Shown here: in pieces, positions 47,231-58,799 of the stretch
Numbering within the stretch: the first letter of the stretch is position 1
How the letters are laid out: every line of letters starts with the position of its first letter
Assembly (NCBI RefSeq): GCF_030445035.2
Contig: NC_080677.1
Coordinates: 2,666,001 to 2,730,000 of the forward strand
Length of the DNA: 64,000 nucleotides
Direction of reading: 5' to 3'
DNA from: Dasypus novemcinctus
Lineage: Eukaryota; Chordata; Mammalia; Cingulata; Dasypodidae
Translations under genes and position numbers: made by a program
Notes under the pieces: generated by a model
What the model saw: the letters and a program-made list of their open reading frames with translations, nothing else
Told to the model about the DNA's origin: nothing
Databases searched by the model: none

Positions 47231-47604
47231 TGCCATGTTCTGTTGGACAGAAACAAATGACAAGTTCTGCCTGCACTCAGTGGGAGGGGTTATTCTAGCC
47301 TATGACTCATTGGGGTTTACCTTAGGGTATGCTGGCCAAAACGATCTTGAAACTTTTCATGATTACAACTTTATTCTGGGTTTTTCTGCATTTCTCATGA
47401 TTTGGGTCATGTATCTTTGGCAGCGAATCCACATTGTATCCTACCTTGCCAGCCAAGCTCAATTTGTCCCTTTACTGATGCTACTGACTTTGATCCCTTA
47501 AGACAGTTATCTGCCAACATTTCCCACTATGTAATGTTGCTCTTTTTCTCTATGTAATTGATAAGACTTTACTATAGGTATCTAGAAATTAGGTATCAAA
47601 ACTA

Positions 47605-49989
47605 TAGTAGTACATTGATACCCTTTGTTAACTTGTTCTGGGAAGTGTGATGAGTACCAAAAATGAAAAATACTGAATTTTTCCCATAAAGAATAATGAA
47701 AATAAATTTAATGTGTTCCCAAACCAAAGACAATGTATATTTTTAAAGCAATATGTAAAAATGACAGGGTTTTATATCATTACTTTACATGAGAAATAAA
47801 CCTAAAAATAAGTACTTAGATTAAATAAAATAAAAACTTCACTTTACCTGTACTGAGAAGAGTCCATGGGATGGTGGAGAGGAAAGTGATGAGGAGAGGT
47901 CACATGGAGTGTTGCTTGGAAAGAGAGCCCCCCTCCAAAAGAACATTGGGCACTTGCACTTCAGGTGTTCTTTTTCTTTTCTGCCTTTTCTCAACTTCCA
48001 CCATAGGTTCTGACACATTTTTTTGTCATCTTCACTCAAAACTTAGCCAATGAGGACTGTTTCTGCCTTCTTTTCAGAATTCCTCAAAAGTGTGAAATTC
48101 TTTAGTTATTCAATAAATTTACATTTCTGCTTGGCAGAACTTTGTCCAGATGGTGCTTCTCCACAAAGTTTTGAACTTCTGACCATTTTGCACACATTTC
48201 TTTTAACAAGGAACTGGAGACATCTTCCCTTATCTCCTCCTCACCTGAAGAAATCTCGTCAGCCACCTCTTGTTGTTCCTTCTGTAGTTCCTGCAGCTCC
48301 TCAGTGCTGAGTTCTTCATGAAGTCTTTCCACTAACTCCTCAACATTGGCAACATTGACCTCTGGACCCATGGCTTGGTCCAAAGATACAATATCCTGTA
48401 CAACTGTACCCTCTGTACCTGCAGGCTTTGGGTCAGCCTCAAACCCTTCAATGTCTCTCTGAGTCACAGCTTCTGGCCACAGATTCTTCCCTGCCAAGTT
48501 CATTGTCCTATGAGACTTCATTCCAGACCTTACCAATAAGGTTCAGGGAGTGCAGGACACTACAATGCTCCTTCCAGAATTCTCTGAGGGTCAAGTGGGT
48601 GTCAGAGGTGATCTCAGAGCACCTCTGGAAAAGTGCCTTGGTGGACAACTTTTTGAAGTTTGAAATGACCTGCTTGTCCATGGGCTGAATGAGAGGAGTA
48701 GTGTTGGGCGGTGGGGGACAGGGACCTTACAAGGATGAGGCTGAACTCCTCCAGAAGTCATCCTCCAAGCCTGGAGGGTGGGCAGGTGCATTGCCCAAAG
48801 GCAGGAGAGCTTTCAGAGGCAAATCTTTCTCCAGCAATTATTTTTTTTTCAGCGAGGGCCCAAAAACTTCAGTTACCCACTTTGAAAAATTACCTCAGGC
48901 CCCAAGCTTTGCTGTTTGCCCTCCACATCACATGGAGTTTGCTTTTTATGACATCATGCTTAAAAACTCTCATGTTTGCACTATGAAAGACTAGTCGAAG
49001 CTTGAGTTAAAGTCCCCACTAGCATTCCCACACAACAGTAGTGTGAGCCTGTCCTTCATTGGTTTGTGGCCTGGCAATGCCTCCTCCTCTTGTGTGATGT
49101 AGATCCTACTCTGCCTTTTTTTCTCCCCCCAAAAAACTCCAGTCTCATCACACTTAAAAACTTTGTGGGGAATAAAATCCTCAGGCTCTACGTAGTCTTG
49201 AAATTCACTGATGTATTCAACAGAAGCCTTTTATTAGCACTTGCTGCCTTGCTGTGCCTCACAACACTATGGATGCCAGTCCTCTTTTTAAAATTATGAA
49301 ATCGCTGGCATTAATAACTTTAGCACTCTTTTTTATCACTCGGTTGATATTGTTTTTCAGAAGATCGACATGCAACGCTTCCTCTTTTTCACATATCATG
49401 ACTTCCAATACACTGTCACCCACTAAATACTTCTCATTTACCCAAATTAATAACAGCTTTTCAACTTCCTTGAGTGTTTGGGAATGCTGCTTTGTTACTA
49501 CTTTAAGTCCTGTCACAACATCAGCCTTTTTAACACTTCCTTGTTCTCAGTGATGGTGGAGACCGGTCTTCTAGGCATACCATATTCCCTAGCAAGATCA
49601 GTAATGCAAATATTGCTCTTATAATTGCCTATTGTTTCTTTTTTTGCTCAATGGTGGTACGAAGTAATTTTCTTTTCTGCTCAGTGCTCTCACTACTCAT
49701 TTTCTTAGGACTTTGGTAATAAAAAGACCACAAAAATACACAAAATGACCACAGAAGCTAAGACTGAAATGGGATGTGCTTCGGGCAAGACCTACTGTGT
49801 GACTAATGTGTAACCCTTTGTTTTGGCTGGAAAAGGTAGTGAGTCATGAGGCAACTGACACTGACAAGTTCTAACTTGCGTATCAAGTACCAAAGTAATG
49901 ACGAGTACAAGGTCAACATTTTTGCACCAAAATGAGTCGAGCACCAAATTCAATGAGATTCAAAGCAGTCTGGTACCAAGGTATGACTG
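47605..49989 (-). mobile_element. Full-length Tigger (pogo-like) DNA transposon
   Basis: Tc1/mariner-superfamily transposon with both ends visible. The left inverted repeat starts tagtagtacattgatac at 47605. The right ends ggtaccaaggtatgactg at 49989; its reverse complement, cagtcataccttggtacc, matches the left end. Inner parts also pair: gatgagtacc at 47650 with gagtcgagcacc at 49934. TA dinucleotides flank both ends (47603-47604, 49990-49991), the expected target duplication. At about 2.4 kb it is the right size for an autonomous copy. Confidence 0.85.
48050..49720 (-). pseudogene. Tigger transposase remnant
   Basis: Read on the minus strand, the N-terminal CENP-B-type DNA-binding region is in the frame at 49259-49516 (VVTKQHSQTLKEVEKLLLIW, then VNEKYLVGDS and ICEKEEALHVDL). 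The catalytic core is recognisable in a shifted frame: a NAPAHPPGLEDD motif at about 48758-48793, with the preceding catalytic Asp position apparently replaced by Gly. An IQPMDKQVISNFKK block lies near 48650-48690. The C-terminal acidic segment is open at 48102-48536 (WPEAVTQRDIEGFEAD, then ELSTEELQELQKEQQEVADE). Frameshifts and stops make it non-functional. It is a relative of host TIGD and jerky genes but not one of them. Confidence 0.82.
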
Positions 49990-49994
49990 TATTC

Positions 49995-51740
49995 CCCATC
50001 AAACTGTTAATTTATTAATTAATTTTATCAGTATGGACCCATGGATTTCTATTTTATCAATTGTATGTAATTATATTTATTTTAATGCACTAATTATTCT
50101 AGATTTGACCCTTTTTCTGGTTTATGTATCTCCTTGATATGTCAATTATTCAATAAGCAACATTCAATTTATGGCACGATAAAATATTTCAGACTCATCT
50201 TGGGCTTTTCCAGCCCCAAACATGGAATACTACTTTTTACATAGTGCCCTGGTTTTTTCTAGTGGGCAATGGTATTTAGCAATCAGCCTCTGGGTGATAG
50301 GTGTTCATTGCTTCAGTGCCTGTCAGTGAATGGAGATAGAGAATGTCTGCCTTTATGTTTACTTCTATATTTTTAAATACAGTTTTATGACATAAAAATT
50401 TAGGTTCACACTTATGTCTCCAATTCCAAAGCAAGAATTTTTTCTTATATCATCATTTTCTTTTTGCTGTTTGAATGTTTCTTGTTGGTTCATTTTGTCA
50501 TGCAAAAATTTATTGACATATTTACTTTTATATATTTTATATGCTATTGCTTGTGGATTTCAAGTAATATTTACATCTTTTGTATTAATCAGGCTATCAA
50601 ACAATTCTCCATTGTTTTGTTTGGTACAGTATGCTTTTATTTTTATAATTAGATATATCCATTTAGACTATTATATTATGTGTTGAAATTAATGATATAT
50701 ATTTTCCAGTGGCTTTCCCGTTGTACCAACCACATTTATTAAGATTTTTTGAGATGCTTTGTTTATTAAATACTAAATTTATTATGTTTTCTTTATATAT
50801 TTATTTGATAAATAAATCTTGTTTGATTTATTTACAGGTATATTATCTGTGTATCATATTGTAGATTAAGTTCCTCTTTCACTATATTTTCTAAAAGATC
50901 CTTATTTATGAATATAAAGACTATTGAGTTTTATGTATTACGTTTATATTGCTCCTTTCTGATTTTTTTTTACTTGAGCTAGGTTTATCATTGATATAAT
51001 TTATCATTGATTTTCTAGAGTTTTCTACATTTGCTACACTATAATGTGCACATAGAGTTACTTTTACAGTTTTACATGGTTCTATTCTATCTTTAATTGT
51101 TTTTGCTTTATCTAATTTAATGAAGTAACATCTCCATCACAATATTGAAAGTACTAGGAATAGGGGATATGTTTGCCTAGATTCTAACTTTAGTAGGAAT
51201 AATTCTAGTATTTCCTTTATATAAGATGATGTCAATGTGTGTGTGTGTATGTGTGTGTGTCTGGAGAGAAAGAAAGTGAGAAACAGAGTTAAAGAAGTAT
51301 CTAAGGATCTATTGATATTGATTCTTATTTTATTTGGTGGTTTACTCGAGAATGGATATTGAATTTTAACAGTGTCCTTTATAATCTCCTGATGATAGGA
51401 ATTTGAATTCTTATCCTCTTCATATAATTTTTTTTCTTTAGATCTGCTAATGTGGTAAATTATGTTAATAAATGCTGGCACATAGAACCATCTCTAAATT
51501 CATGCCATAAATACCATTTATCATGTTATACACTTCAAAAATGTGGTTGTGGATTCCCTTTGCTAACATTTTATTTTTAATTTTTTACTTAAACTCTTAT
51601 TCTTAAATTACTTTGGACTTGATCGATAGTTTGAAGATCTAATTACCATGGCAGCTTTAAATCAGATTATTCAAGTGCCCAATAACTACTTTGAAAATCT
51701 TTTTATGATCTTTTTATTAATAAAAATAAAACATATGTAA
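49995..51740. other. AT-rich, unassigned
   Basis: No gene. Much of it is T-rich and may be decayed L1. A (TG)n microsatellite lies at 51236-51261. Several frames of 60-115 codons lack any domain. Confidence 0.35.
51236..51261. repeat. (TG)n microsatellite
   Basis: tgtgtgtgtgtatgtgtgtg with one interruption, followed by a GA-rich stretch. Confidence 0.9.
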
Positions 51741-51749
51741 TTCTTCTTT

Positions 51750-51900
51750 TTGAAATAATGAATGGTTCTAAAATTTTTGTGGTGATGAATGTACAGCATT
51801 GTGATTATATAAAAGCCATTGGCTATACATTGTGCATAGATCATATGGTATTTGAATATATCTCAATAAAACTGTTTAATAAATAAATAAATAATTGTGC
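51750..51900 (+). mobile_element. L1-type 3' end with A-rich tail
   Basis: Pattern ttttgtggtgatgaatgtac, agcattgtgattatataaaa, atggtatttgaatatatctc, aataaaactgttt then a (taaa)n tail. This is a typical 3' UTR and tail of an older L1. Confidence 0.6.
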
Positions 51901-51989
51901 AAGAATAACCAGAAATAGCAGCTATGTACAGCAGGGGAAACAAAGAGAGATTGAGAGGTAAAGAATTTTCTTGTATATTTGTCTGTTTT

Positions 51990-52150
51990 TTGTTTATTAC
52001 TATTATTGAAATAATGAAAATGCTTTAATAATGATTAAAGTGATGAATGCACAACTATGTGATTATATCAAATACCATACATTGTACGCTTTGGAAGAAT
52101 TGTATGCTTTATGAATACGTAACAATAAAGTCGATTTGTTAAAAGATATG
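51990..52150 (+). mobile_element. Second L1-type 3' end
   Basis: Parallel to the copy just upstream: gtgatgaatgcacaactatg, then tgattatatcaaatacc, catacattgtacgctttgga, aacaataaagtcgatttgtt. It is either an independent insertion of the same subfamily or a local duplication. Confidence 0.6.
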
Positions 52151-52159
52151 CATAAAATC

Positions 52160-53590
52160 ATACTGCAAGTTAACAGAATAGAAATTATTATGGGTTTACT
52201 TAAAAATCTATGCTTACCTTACTATGATCATTTTCAAAAAAGTGTCAGTAGATTTTATACTATGCCCACCAGAGTGCCAGAATTTGAGTATAAGTAATTT
52301 TAAAGTGAATTATTTGAGAATTTGATTTGTCTTATTTGTGAACAGCATGATGTGATGCTTAAAGGGTAGGAGATTATTCAAAAAATAATCATGCCAGTCT
52401 AAATTAATTTCCCCTTTCTAAAGCCAGCTACACCAAGGGTGATTTGGTAGAAAGTGAAATAAATGTTACATATTTTAATGCCAAAAAGAATTTTAAGAAA
52501 GCCAAATCCAATAAAAATTTTGTCTCCTAAGGAATCAAGGTCAGTTTTGAGAGGCTTTCTTGAGGAGCTAGGGGCTCTGTTCTCTGCCTTCCCTTACTCT
52601 GCAGCTTTCAGAGCCATACTTTCTAATAAGAAAGTATTAGCATTAGACTATGATGAAGAACGATATGGATAAATGAAAAAAAAGATGAAATAAACTTTCC
52701 AAATTCCAGTGTGATTTTGAATTTAAAAAATTAAATTCAAATATTAGAAGATAAATTGATTTATCTTATTTAGGGAGTGACCTTGAGCTTGTACCATGAA
52801 GCTTGTACTCCAATGAAAGGTATTTTAAATATTCACCAGTCCATTTTTATGATGGGGTGTGCTACTATTGCTATTAGAAACAAACAAGTTTAGAATGAAT
52901 TAAAAGTATTGAATAAAACGGACATAGACATATTAGATAGAGATAGTTCATAGAAAATTGATCAGATGAATTACAAGGAAATTCAATTTATGAGAAATGT
53001 TTGAGCGAATATATAAATGATTTAAGGGGGATGTGATATCTGCTTTCAAATATCTAAATAACCCTCATACAGACAAGGGTCAGACTTTATTGTTTTGTTT
53101 CAGAGGATAGCTTGGACCAGGACTTAAAAGAAAAGTCCTTTCATTTACCAAGTGTTTAATATTTGCCAGTCCTTGATAATTTCTTTATGGGCCTCCCATA
53201 TTTATGCCCACAAGCTACCTGTGACAAGCATAATTATTACTAATGAATTAATTTCCATTCCAAGCTTCACTAATTACTTTTCCCTATTTTTTGGCTCCAT
53301 TGTGTATTCTCTTCATTCTATTATATATTTAGGTTTGTTCATACTCTGTATCAAAGTGGTAAAACTAAAACAAGTTTTGTTTTGGCATGCCAGTTTAGTA
53401 CATGTTTTAAAATGGTGTGTGTGTATTTTTTCCTGTCAATTGTGTGTGTGTGTGAGTACATATGTGTAAGATAGCAATAGCATAAAATGGAAATGGGAGT
53501 GTGAATTAGTGCAAATTTTCTGCTGTTCATTTTGACAATCTCAATAAAACATATCTTAAATCTAAGATATAGAAAGTAATTCATATACTA
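52160..53590. other. Unassigned AT-rich DNA with two adjacent hairpins
   Basis: No gene. Adjacent AT-rich inverted repeats occur at 52716-52741 (stem tttgaatttaa, 4-base loop) and about 52749-52768 (stem agataaat, 2-base loop). A (GT)n tract lies at 53416-53453. Confidence 0.4.
53416..53455. repeat. (GT)n microsatellite, interrupted
   Basis: gtgtgtgtgt, then a 20-base interruption, then tgtgtgtgtgtgtg. Confidence 0.85.
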
Positions 53591-53594
53591 TCAT

Positions 53595-53945
53595 ATTCCT
53601 TATGCTATTATTTATAATAAAAATTTTAAAACCATGAATATCTCTAAATATCTCTATATAGGCATAGCTAAGAGAATCATGGTACCCGTTTAGAACAGTT
53701 TATTGTAAAACCAATGAAAATGATTACTACCTGAGAAGTTCTAGTCCAATGGAAAATGGTTATACTAAAACATAAATTTAAAAAGAAGATGATAAAATTA
53801 AACATCATCACTCCAGCTATGTAAAATATGGAGATTAAAATTTTTGTGACAATACATTATGAAAAGTTAACACTAAATGTGTATATGTTTTGTAATTATA
53901 TAGTTTCTTTTCTTTGTTGCATTTTTAATATTCAAACTACTTTCA
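53595..53945 (+). mobile_element. Ancient L1-like 3' region
   Basis: Follows the same consensus family as 13440-13860: ctattatttataataaaaat, agagaatcatggtacccgtt, ttattgtaaaaccaatgaaa. Later wording resembles an ORF2 C-terminal and 3' UTR of an old L1. Heavily diverged. Confidence 0.4.
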
Positions 53946-53949
53946 GAAG

Positions 53950-55700
53950 AATATTTTTTTAAATTATAAAATAAGAAATATAAATTCCTCTTAAGGAATA
54001 GAAACAAATACTCTTTCCTGGATACATTCAAAGACAGATGCCCAAAACTAAAGCTCATTTAAACAGGAAAATTGATTATCTTATTTACATGTCTAAAAAT
54101 TTAACCATACAAAGCAAGAGTGAGATATGGTATGAAATAAAATGACAAATAGCCAGCAATATTTATGCACAGTAGCATTCTCTACAATCCCTAAAATGAC
54201 GATGGATTTATACACGCACTGATGCCCTGAATGTAGTAAAGCCTCCCTAAGTCACCACCTGCTGCATACCAGAGTGTAGCATGAATTCCACTAGAGACGT
54301 AGGAATTGGCTTTGTTGGGGAATGAGGGAACTGGGTCAGGACCAGTCAGAGAAGAGGAAGCACAAGTTTCCCATCCTTCCCCAATTCCAAATTGACAAGA
54401 AGGGTTGTCTGCAGAAACCAAAGTTCCAATGTAGCAAAGTTGAACATTTCCCCTTGCTAGGGGCATTGTCCCTACGTTTTTCAGAAGGTAGTGGTGAGGT
54501 ATTTTAAATATTCTTCTTTGGGGGAATGATCAGGTTTCTTTGGTAGCTGGTAGTCTGGATTTTAGTGACAACTATTCATTAGAGCATCATCACAGCACCT
54601 GCAAATCTTACAGTCATGAGCTGTTACATCAGCCCATGGGAGAAGAAGCCACAGCTGGCAAGGGAAGGTGAGTTTGGATACATCACTTCTCGAGGTATTG
54701 ATCTCAGGTAGCTTTTAGCCCCAAAAACCCAAAGAGAGCTTCCTGCTCATTCCACCAGAGCTGATAAGGAAAATATTTCAGAGAAGCTAAACTCTGAAAA
54801 CACAGTTCTGTTTGTGAACATGTAAGTAAATAAATCACAAAATAATTGTCCTGAATAGTCCATCGAGGCTGTTCCATTTAGGGTTGGTGAATGCTTAGGA
54901 AGACTAGAAAAGTATTGAAGATGGACAGAAGCAGCACCTAGCTTCTATAATGCAAATAAACTAATACAGCATGACATCAGGCTGGCAAACCAGGCCCTGG
55001 TATACAAGCGTTACTAGTGCCTTCAGCACCCTGTACATACTACCTTCCAGAGTTTCCTGCAGTGCAGAGAACAGTATGTCATCTGCCTAAGACAACTAGC
55101 CAGTTCCCTGATATAAAGAAGCAAGAGTACAGAAGAGAAGAAAAGCTACCCGAATGCAAGTGAATATGTGATGAAGAAATGGGATGAGAGGAGGAGGCTG
55201 TATATTACCTGATTAGAAGGAACATATAAACATTTAAGAATTCAGCTGTTTGTAAGGTGGCAAAGCCCACCCACCAAAGACCACCAGAAACACACCTGTA
55301 GGCAAAAAATAAAAATAAAAATAGATTGGCTTAGCTGGTTGCAATATGAAAACTTAGAGGAATCTCAGTAAGGGAGAGTCAGGAGGAGATTCTTATTTGT
55401 TTTAGGTTGGGTTAGGTGAGTCAAAGGAGGGATTAGGATTACGGCCCAGTACTGAATTGGATGCTGTCAAGATGCAGGACAATTCTGTGACTGACTATAG
55501 TATCTTAACAGTTTTTATTAGAAGGTAGGGAGATCAATGTAAGGCTTAGAGTTGGCACTGATAAAACAGCAATAATCACTCCAAGCAGGATGATATATGA
55601 AGAGGATGATTACTCATGTTTTTGTGTGCTTGAAGAATGATTTTATCAATGATTTGTTCTGAGTGTTTTTCAGGTTCTGTTAAGAGTATTCTATTTCATT
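53950..55700. other. Unassigned, apparently unique sequence
   Basis: No gene or repeat recognised. A 91-codon minus frame (54191-54466) has no domain I can name. It borders the RBM22 retrocopy and could contain its insertion site; the 5' boundary of the retrocopy is not resolved here. Confidence 0.35.
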
Positions 55701-55726
55701 GTCATCAGGACTCTTCGTTTCTCAAA

Positions 55727-57335
55727 ATGACTACCTCTCTGAGTTCCAGCACCTGTAACAGGCAGAGCTGAGGAATGTCAACTTCCCCATACTGTGCCAG
55801 ATGTGTCTTGGAAGAAATCCATATAGCCAAATGACCAAAGGAAACTGTGGGAAGGAATGCAAAATCGGTGCCAGGCCACTCACAGTGCTCCCCAGGGCTT
55901 GCGAGAGCTTCAAGCGGCCGAAAGTAGGCCAGACTTGCAGCAAATTGAAAAACACCCTTCAAATCTGCCTCCCGAACCTAGAACATGGCCTGCCCATCCA
56001 GGTTTGTGATGCAGGATAGCCTTTTAAGGATGACATGCCAAGGTCACATGTCACCAAAGAGTACTAGACACAAAACATGGAGAGAGATTTCTAACTCTGA
56101 TGGAAGAAGGCCAGATGGCAAACTGGGGAAAGCCACGTCCCCCAGTATCATGCTGTTCCAACAAGTTGGAACCACACCCTATTACACACATTTGATCCTT
56201 CTGGGAGAAAGGCAAGTGTGACAGGGAGAGCCATGTCCATACAGGCATGAGAAGCCTACAGATCCAGATGACCCCCTTGCTGATCAAATACCAAAGACCT
56301 CTATTATGGGATCAACGACCCTGTGGTAGATACGCTTCTAAAGTGGCCTTCAGCAGTGACTCATCTGGACCCACCAGAGGGTAGAATTATTGCCATACTG
56401 TATGTTGGTGGGCTGGAAGATACCCTTCCCAAGACAGAGCGAAGAAATCATTTCTACCAGTTTGGAGAGATTCAGTCACTGTTGTGCAGAATCAACAGTG
56501 TGCTTTCATCCAGTCTGCCCAAGGCAGGCCGCAGAAGTAGCTGCTGAAAAATCTTTTAATAAGTTAACTGTCAATGACTGCAGATTCAATGTAAGATAGG
56601 GAAGATCCCAAGAGGCCAGAGGAAAAGCAAAAGAGAAGGGTGGAACCGCAGACTCTGGAAGCCCGGTAGAGTCTGCTCCAGGACTGCCAGGAGCTCTGCC
56701 TCCTCCTCCTGCAGCAGCAGAAGGAGCCTCTGCCAGCTCCTTCCACTTACCCCGAGTGGTTCCAGTGTGGTGGTGAACATCGCCCTGCCACCACCCCGTA
56801 TTGCTCCTCGCCCACCCGCAGGGTTTGGCCACACATGCTCCCCCCAGTGGAACCGGCCCCTCCTTTCATGAGGGCTCCAGGACCAGTCCACTGTCCTTCC
56901 CAGGGCCTTCAGAGGATGTGGGTTCATGCTGGGAGCAGCAGCCACCGGCACATGGGGCTCTGCAGAAGAACGGGCATGCACTTAAAAATCCCGGTAAATG
57001 AATCTTGGAATAGATACATTTTCTTTCTTCCATTTTAGTTTCCATGGTAGTTGAGTGTGTTCTGATACGAGCAGTCAGAGAACTACAGCCATGCTTTCCA
57101 AATGCATTCAAAGAACTGCTGGGCCTCAGATCAGCTGCCATCAACACACCTGGCTACTACGACAACATCACTAATAAATCCGCGTGTCTGTTCTCTTTCC
57201 TATATGGGGAACATGGGACTGGATGAATCGGAATGTCCAGCAGAGTAACCATCCTGGTTATATGTTCATTTTGAATCTTTTATTTTGGAAAACAAATTGA
57301 CCTGCATTACTAAAAAACAAAACAAAACAAAAAAG
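55727..57335 (+). pseudogene. RBM22P: Processed pseudogene of RBM22
   Basis: RBM22 is a spliceosomal protein that contacts U6 snRNA and the intron in the catalytic spliceosome, with a zinc-binding N-terminus, a CCCH zinc finger and an RRM. The ATG is at 55727 ([13 protein letters not shown]). A stop replaces Trp at codon 15 (55769-55771), then a frameshift. The Cys-rich N-terminus resumes at 55801 ([20 protein letters not shown], then QTCSKLKN and [10 protein letters not shown]), followed by a TAG at 56017. [16 protein letters not shown] sequence is at 56079-56115. The zinc finger survives as [18 protein letters not shown] sequence near 56230-56275. The RRM carries LYVGGL and NHFYQFGEI (56323-56470), then another frameshift to [16 protein letters not shown] Pro-rich C-terminus ends near 56985, fitting the 420-residue parent. 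There are no introns. An A-rich tail (57312-57335) closes it. Confidence 0.9.
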
Positions 57336-57339
57336 AACA

Positions 57340-57845
57340 CTTTTGACTATTATTATGTCCATTGTATATTCACCTTTTCATCAGCTACAACAAAAGATTA
57401 CTAATTCTAATCATTGCAGTGGCATGAGTGTGATTGAATTCTTCCAAGCCACGACCTTGGAAAGACAAATAGAAACCAGTACCCAGTACAGGCCAGATCT
57501 TTTCTTTTCCTCTTTTTATTCTCATTTCTTAGTAAAGGAATCTGGCTGAGAGTTTTACTTGTCTATGCCACAAAAAAGACAACATTAAAAGTTACTTTTT
57601 ATTCCTATCAATCAGAAGGAAGCACGCATTTCATGGAGCTTTATCTCATCATAGAAGCCTGGTACCTGGCATGAACTTCCAGGAAAACATTTTAACCAAC
57701 TGAAACAAAAGTCCTTAGAGAGTGTTTGAATTGAACGGTGACTTGGGCCAGAACTTCTTCTCCAGCATTCTCCTTTGTGTGGCCTCAGGGTCTCATTTAA
57801 ATGCCTTGCTCCAGGGCAGGGTGTTATCTGTTGGTTTTGAAATGT
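57340..57845. other. No feature recognised
   Basis: Sequence beyond the retrocopy tail. It might be an unrelated older repeat, and one 68-codon frame has no domain. Confidence 0.4.
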
Positions 57846-57849
57846 GTGG

Positions 57850-57985
57850 ATACACTTTCACCATTTGTAACAAACGTGTCACAACAATGTAAGGGGTTGG
57901 TGGTGGGGCTCTGTATGGTATGCATGATTGTTTTGTTAACTCACAAGTTCTCAAATTAAAAATTGTTTTAATTTTAAAGAAGCAT
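57850..57985 (+). mobile_element. L1 3' end
   Basis: catttgtaacaaacgtgtca, acaatgtaaggggttggtgg, tgtatggtatgcatgattgt, then a ttaattttaaag tail. Same subfamily as the end of the L1 at 7040-7190. Confidence 0.62.
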
Positions 57986-58080
57986 GGAATGGCACCTCTC
58001 CTTAACTCATAACACATTCAAAAATTCCATTTCTAAGTGAGTTCACACCTGTTGTAGAAATTGAGAGAGGTTCAATTATT

Positions 58081-58570
58081 TGCACGTAGAAAGGCCAGGA
58101 CTCAGGAATGATTTTGAGAAGGAAAAATGGTTTATTGACTGCCGGCAGGCCGGACTAGGGAGCTTTCTGTTTCAATCCCGAGCCTCGAACAAGATTTTCA
58201 GGTTCCTTTTATACAGGGTAGGAGTCAAATGGTGCTTTTATCAAAGAAAACCATTTTCTTTGTTAGTTAAGTGTTTGCCTGAGTACCAGGTAGGTTTTGA
58301 ATTAACATCTCCCCCACATTTCTGGTGAGCTTGAATTAGCATCTTGCCCACATTCAGTCTGGATGCAACTTTGAATACACATTCAGTCTTAGATCCTTTC
58401 TGAACATTCAAACCTCTATTACTTAACTGGATTTCTAGAGACTAGGCATACTTGGATACAGAATTAGATGATTTTGAATTTATGCACAGGCTATATTATA
58501 TTTCCCATTCGAGGCCAAGTCCAAGTTCCCTTAAGCTTCGGCATCACCACCATCAGAGTTTCCCTGGACT
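58081..58570 (-). mobile_element. Solo ERV-type LTR, reverse
   Basis: On the minus strand it has U3 sequence with two imperfect internal repeats, a TATA box (ctgtataaaaggaacctgaa near 58215-58196), an R region and an aataaacc polyadenylation signal (cagtcaataaaccatttttc, about 58142-58123). About 45 bases of U5 follow, ending cgtgca at 58081. No adjoining retroviral genes, so a solo LTR. The upper boundary is approximate and the family is not named. Confidence 0.62.
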
Positions 58571-58574
58571 GACT

Positions 58575-58795
58575 GGTATGTATATAGAGCTTGCATTGCT
58601 AAATTGCCTCCCGGGACTGGAGTCGTTGCCGTGGTCACCAAGGGCAGGACTGCGCCTCTTACCATCCCACACCCACAAGTCAGGACACAAAGGGACGAAT
58701 AGCCTCCCACCCATAGCCCACATCACGCCCACAGAACTAGGGATTAGGACTTCAACCTGTCTTCGTGGGGGTGCGATTTGATCCACAATATGACT
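58575..58795 (-). mobile_element. Possible MaLR LTR 5' end, reverse
   Basis: Right edge (acagaactagggattaggac, then ttcaacctgtcttcgtgg and gtgcgatttgatccacaata) is the reverse of a MaLR LTR beginning (ggatcaaat, gtgtcccc, ttgaagtcctaa). GC-rich sequence to its left is not recognised. It may be the target of the adjacent LTR insertion. Confidence 0.4.
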
Positions 58796-58799
58796 GTAA

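Noticed and set aside
48102..48536. 144-codon minus ORF with acidic Glu-rich segment, considered as a host gene exon
   Set aside because: Matches the C-terminal part of a Tigger transposase and lies between Tigger inverted repeats; upstream parts are frameshifted.
56586..56981. 131-codon minus ORF
   Set aside because: Antisense shadow of the Pro-rich C-terminal part of the RBM22 retrocopy.
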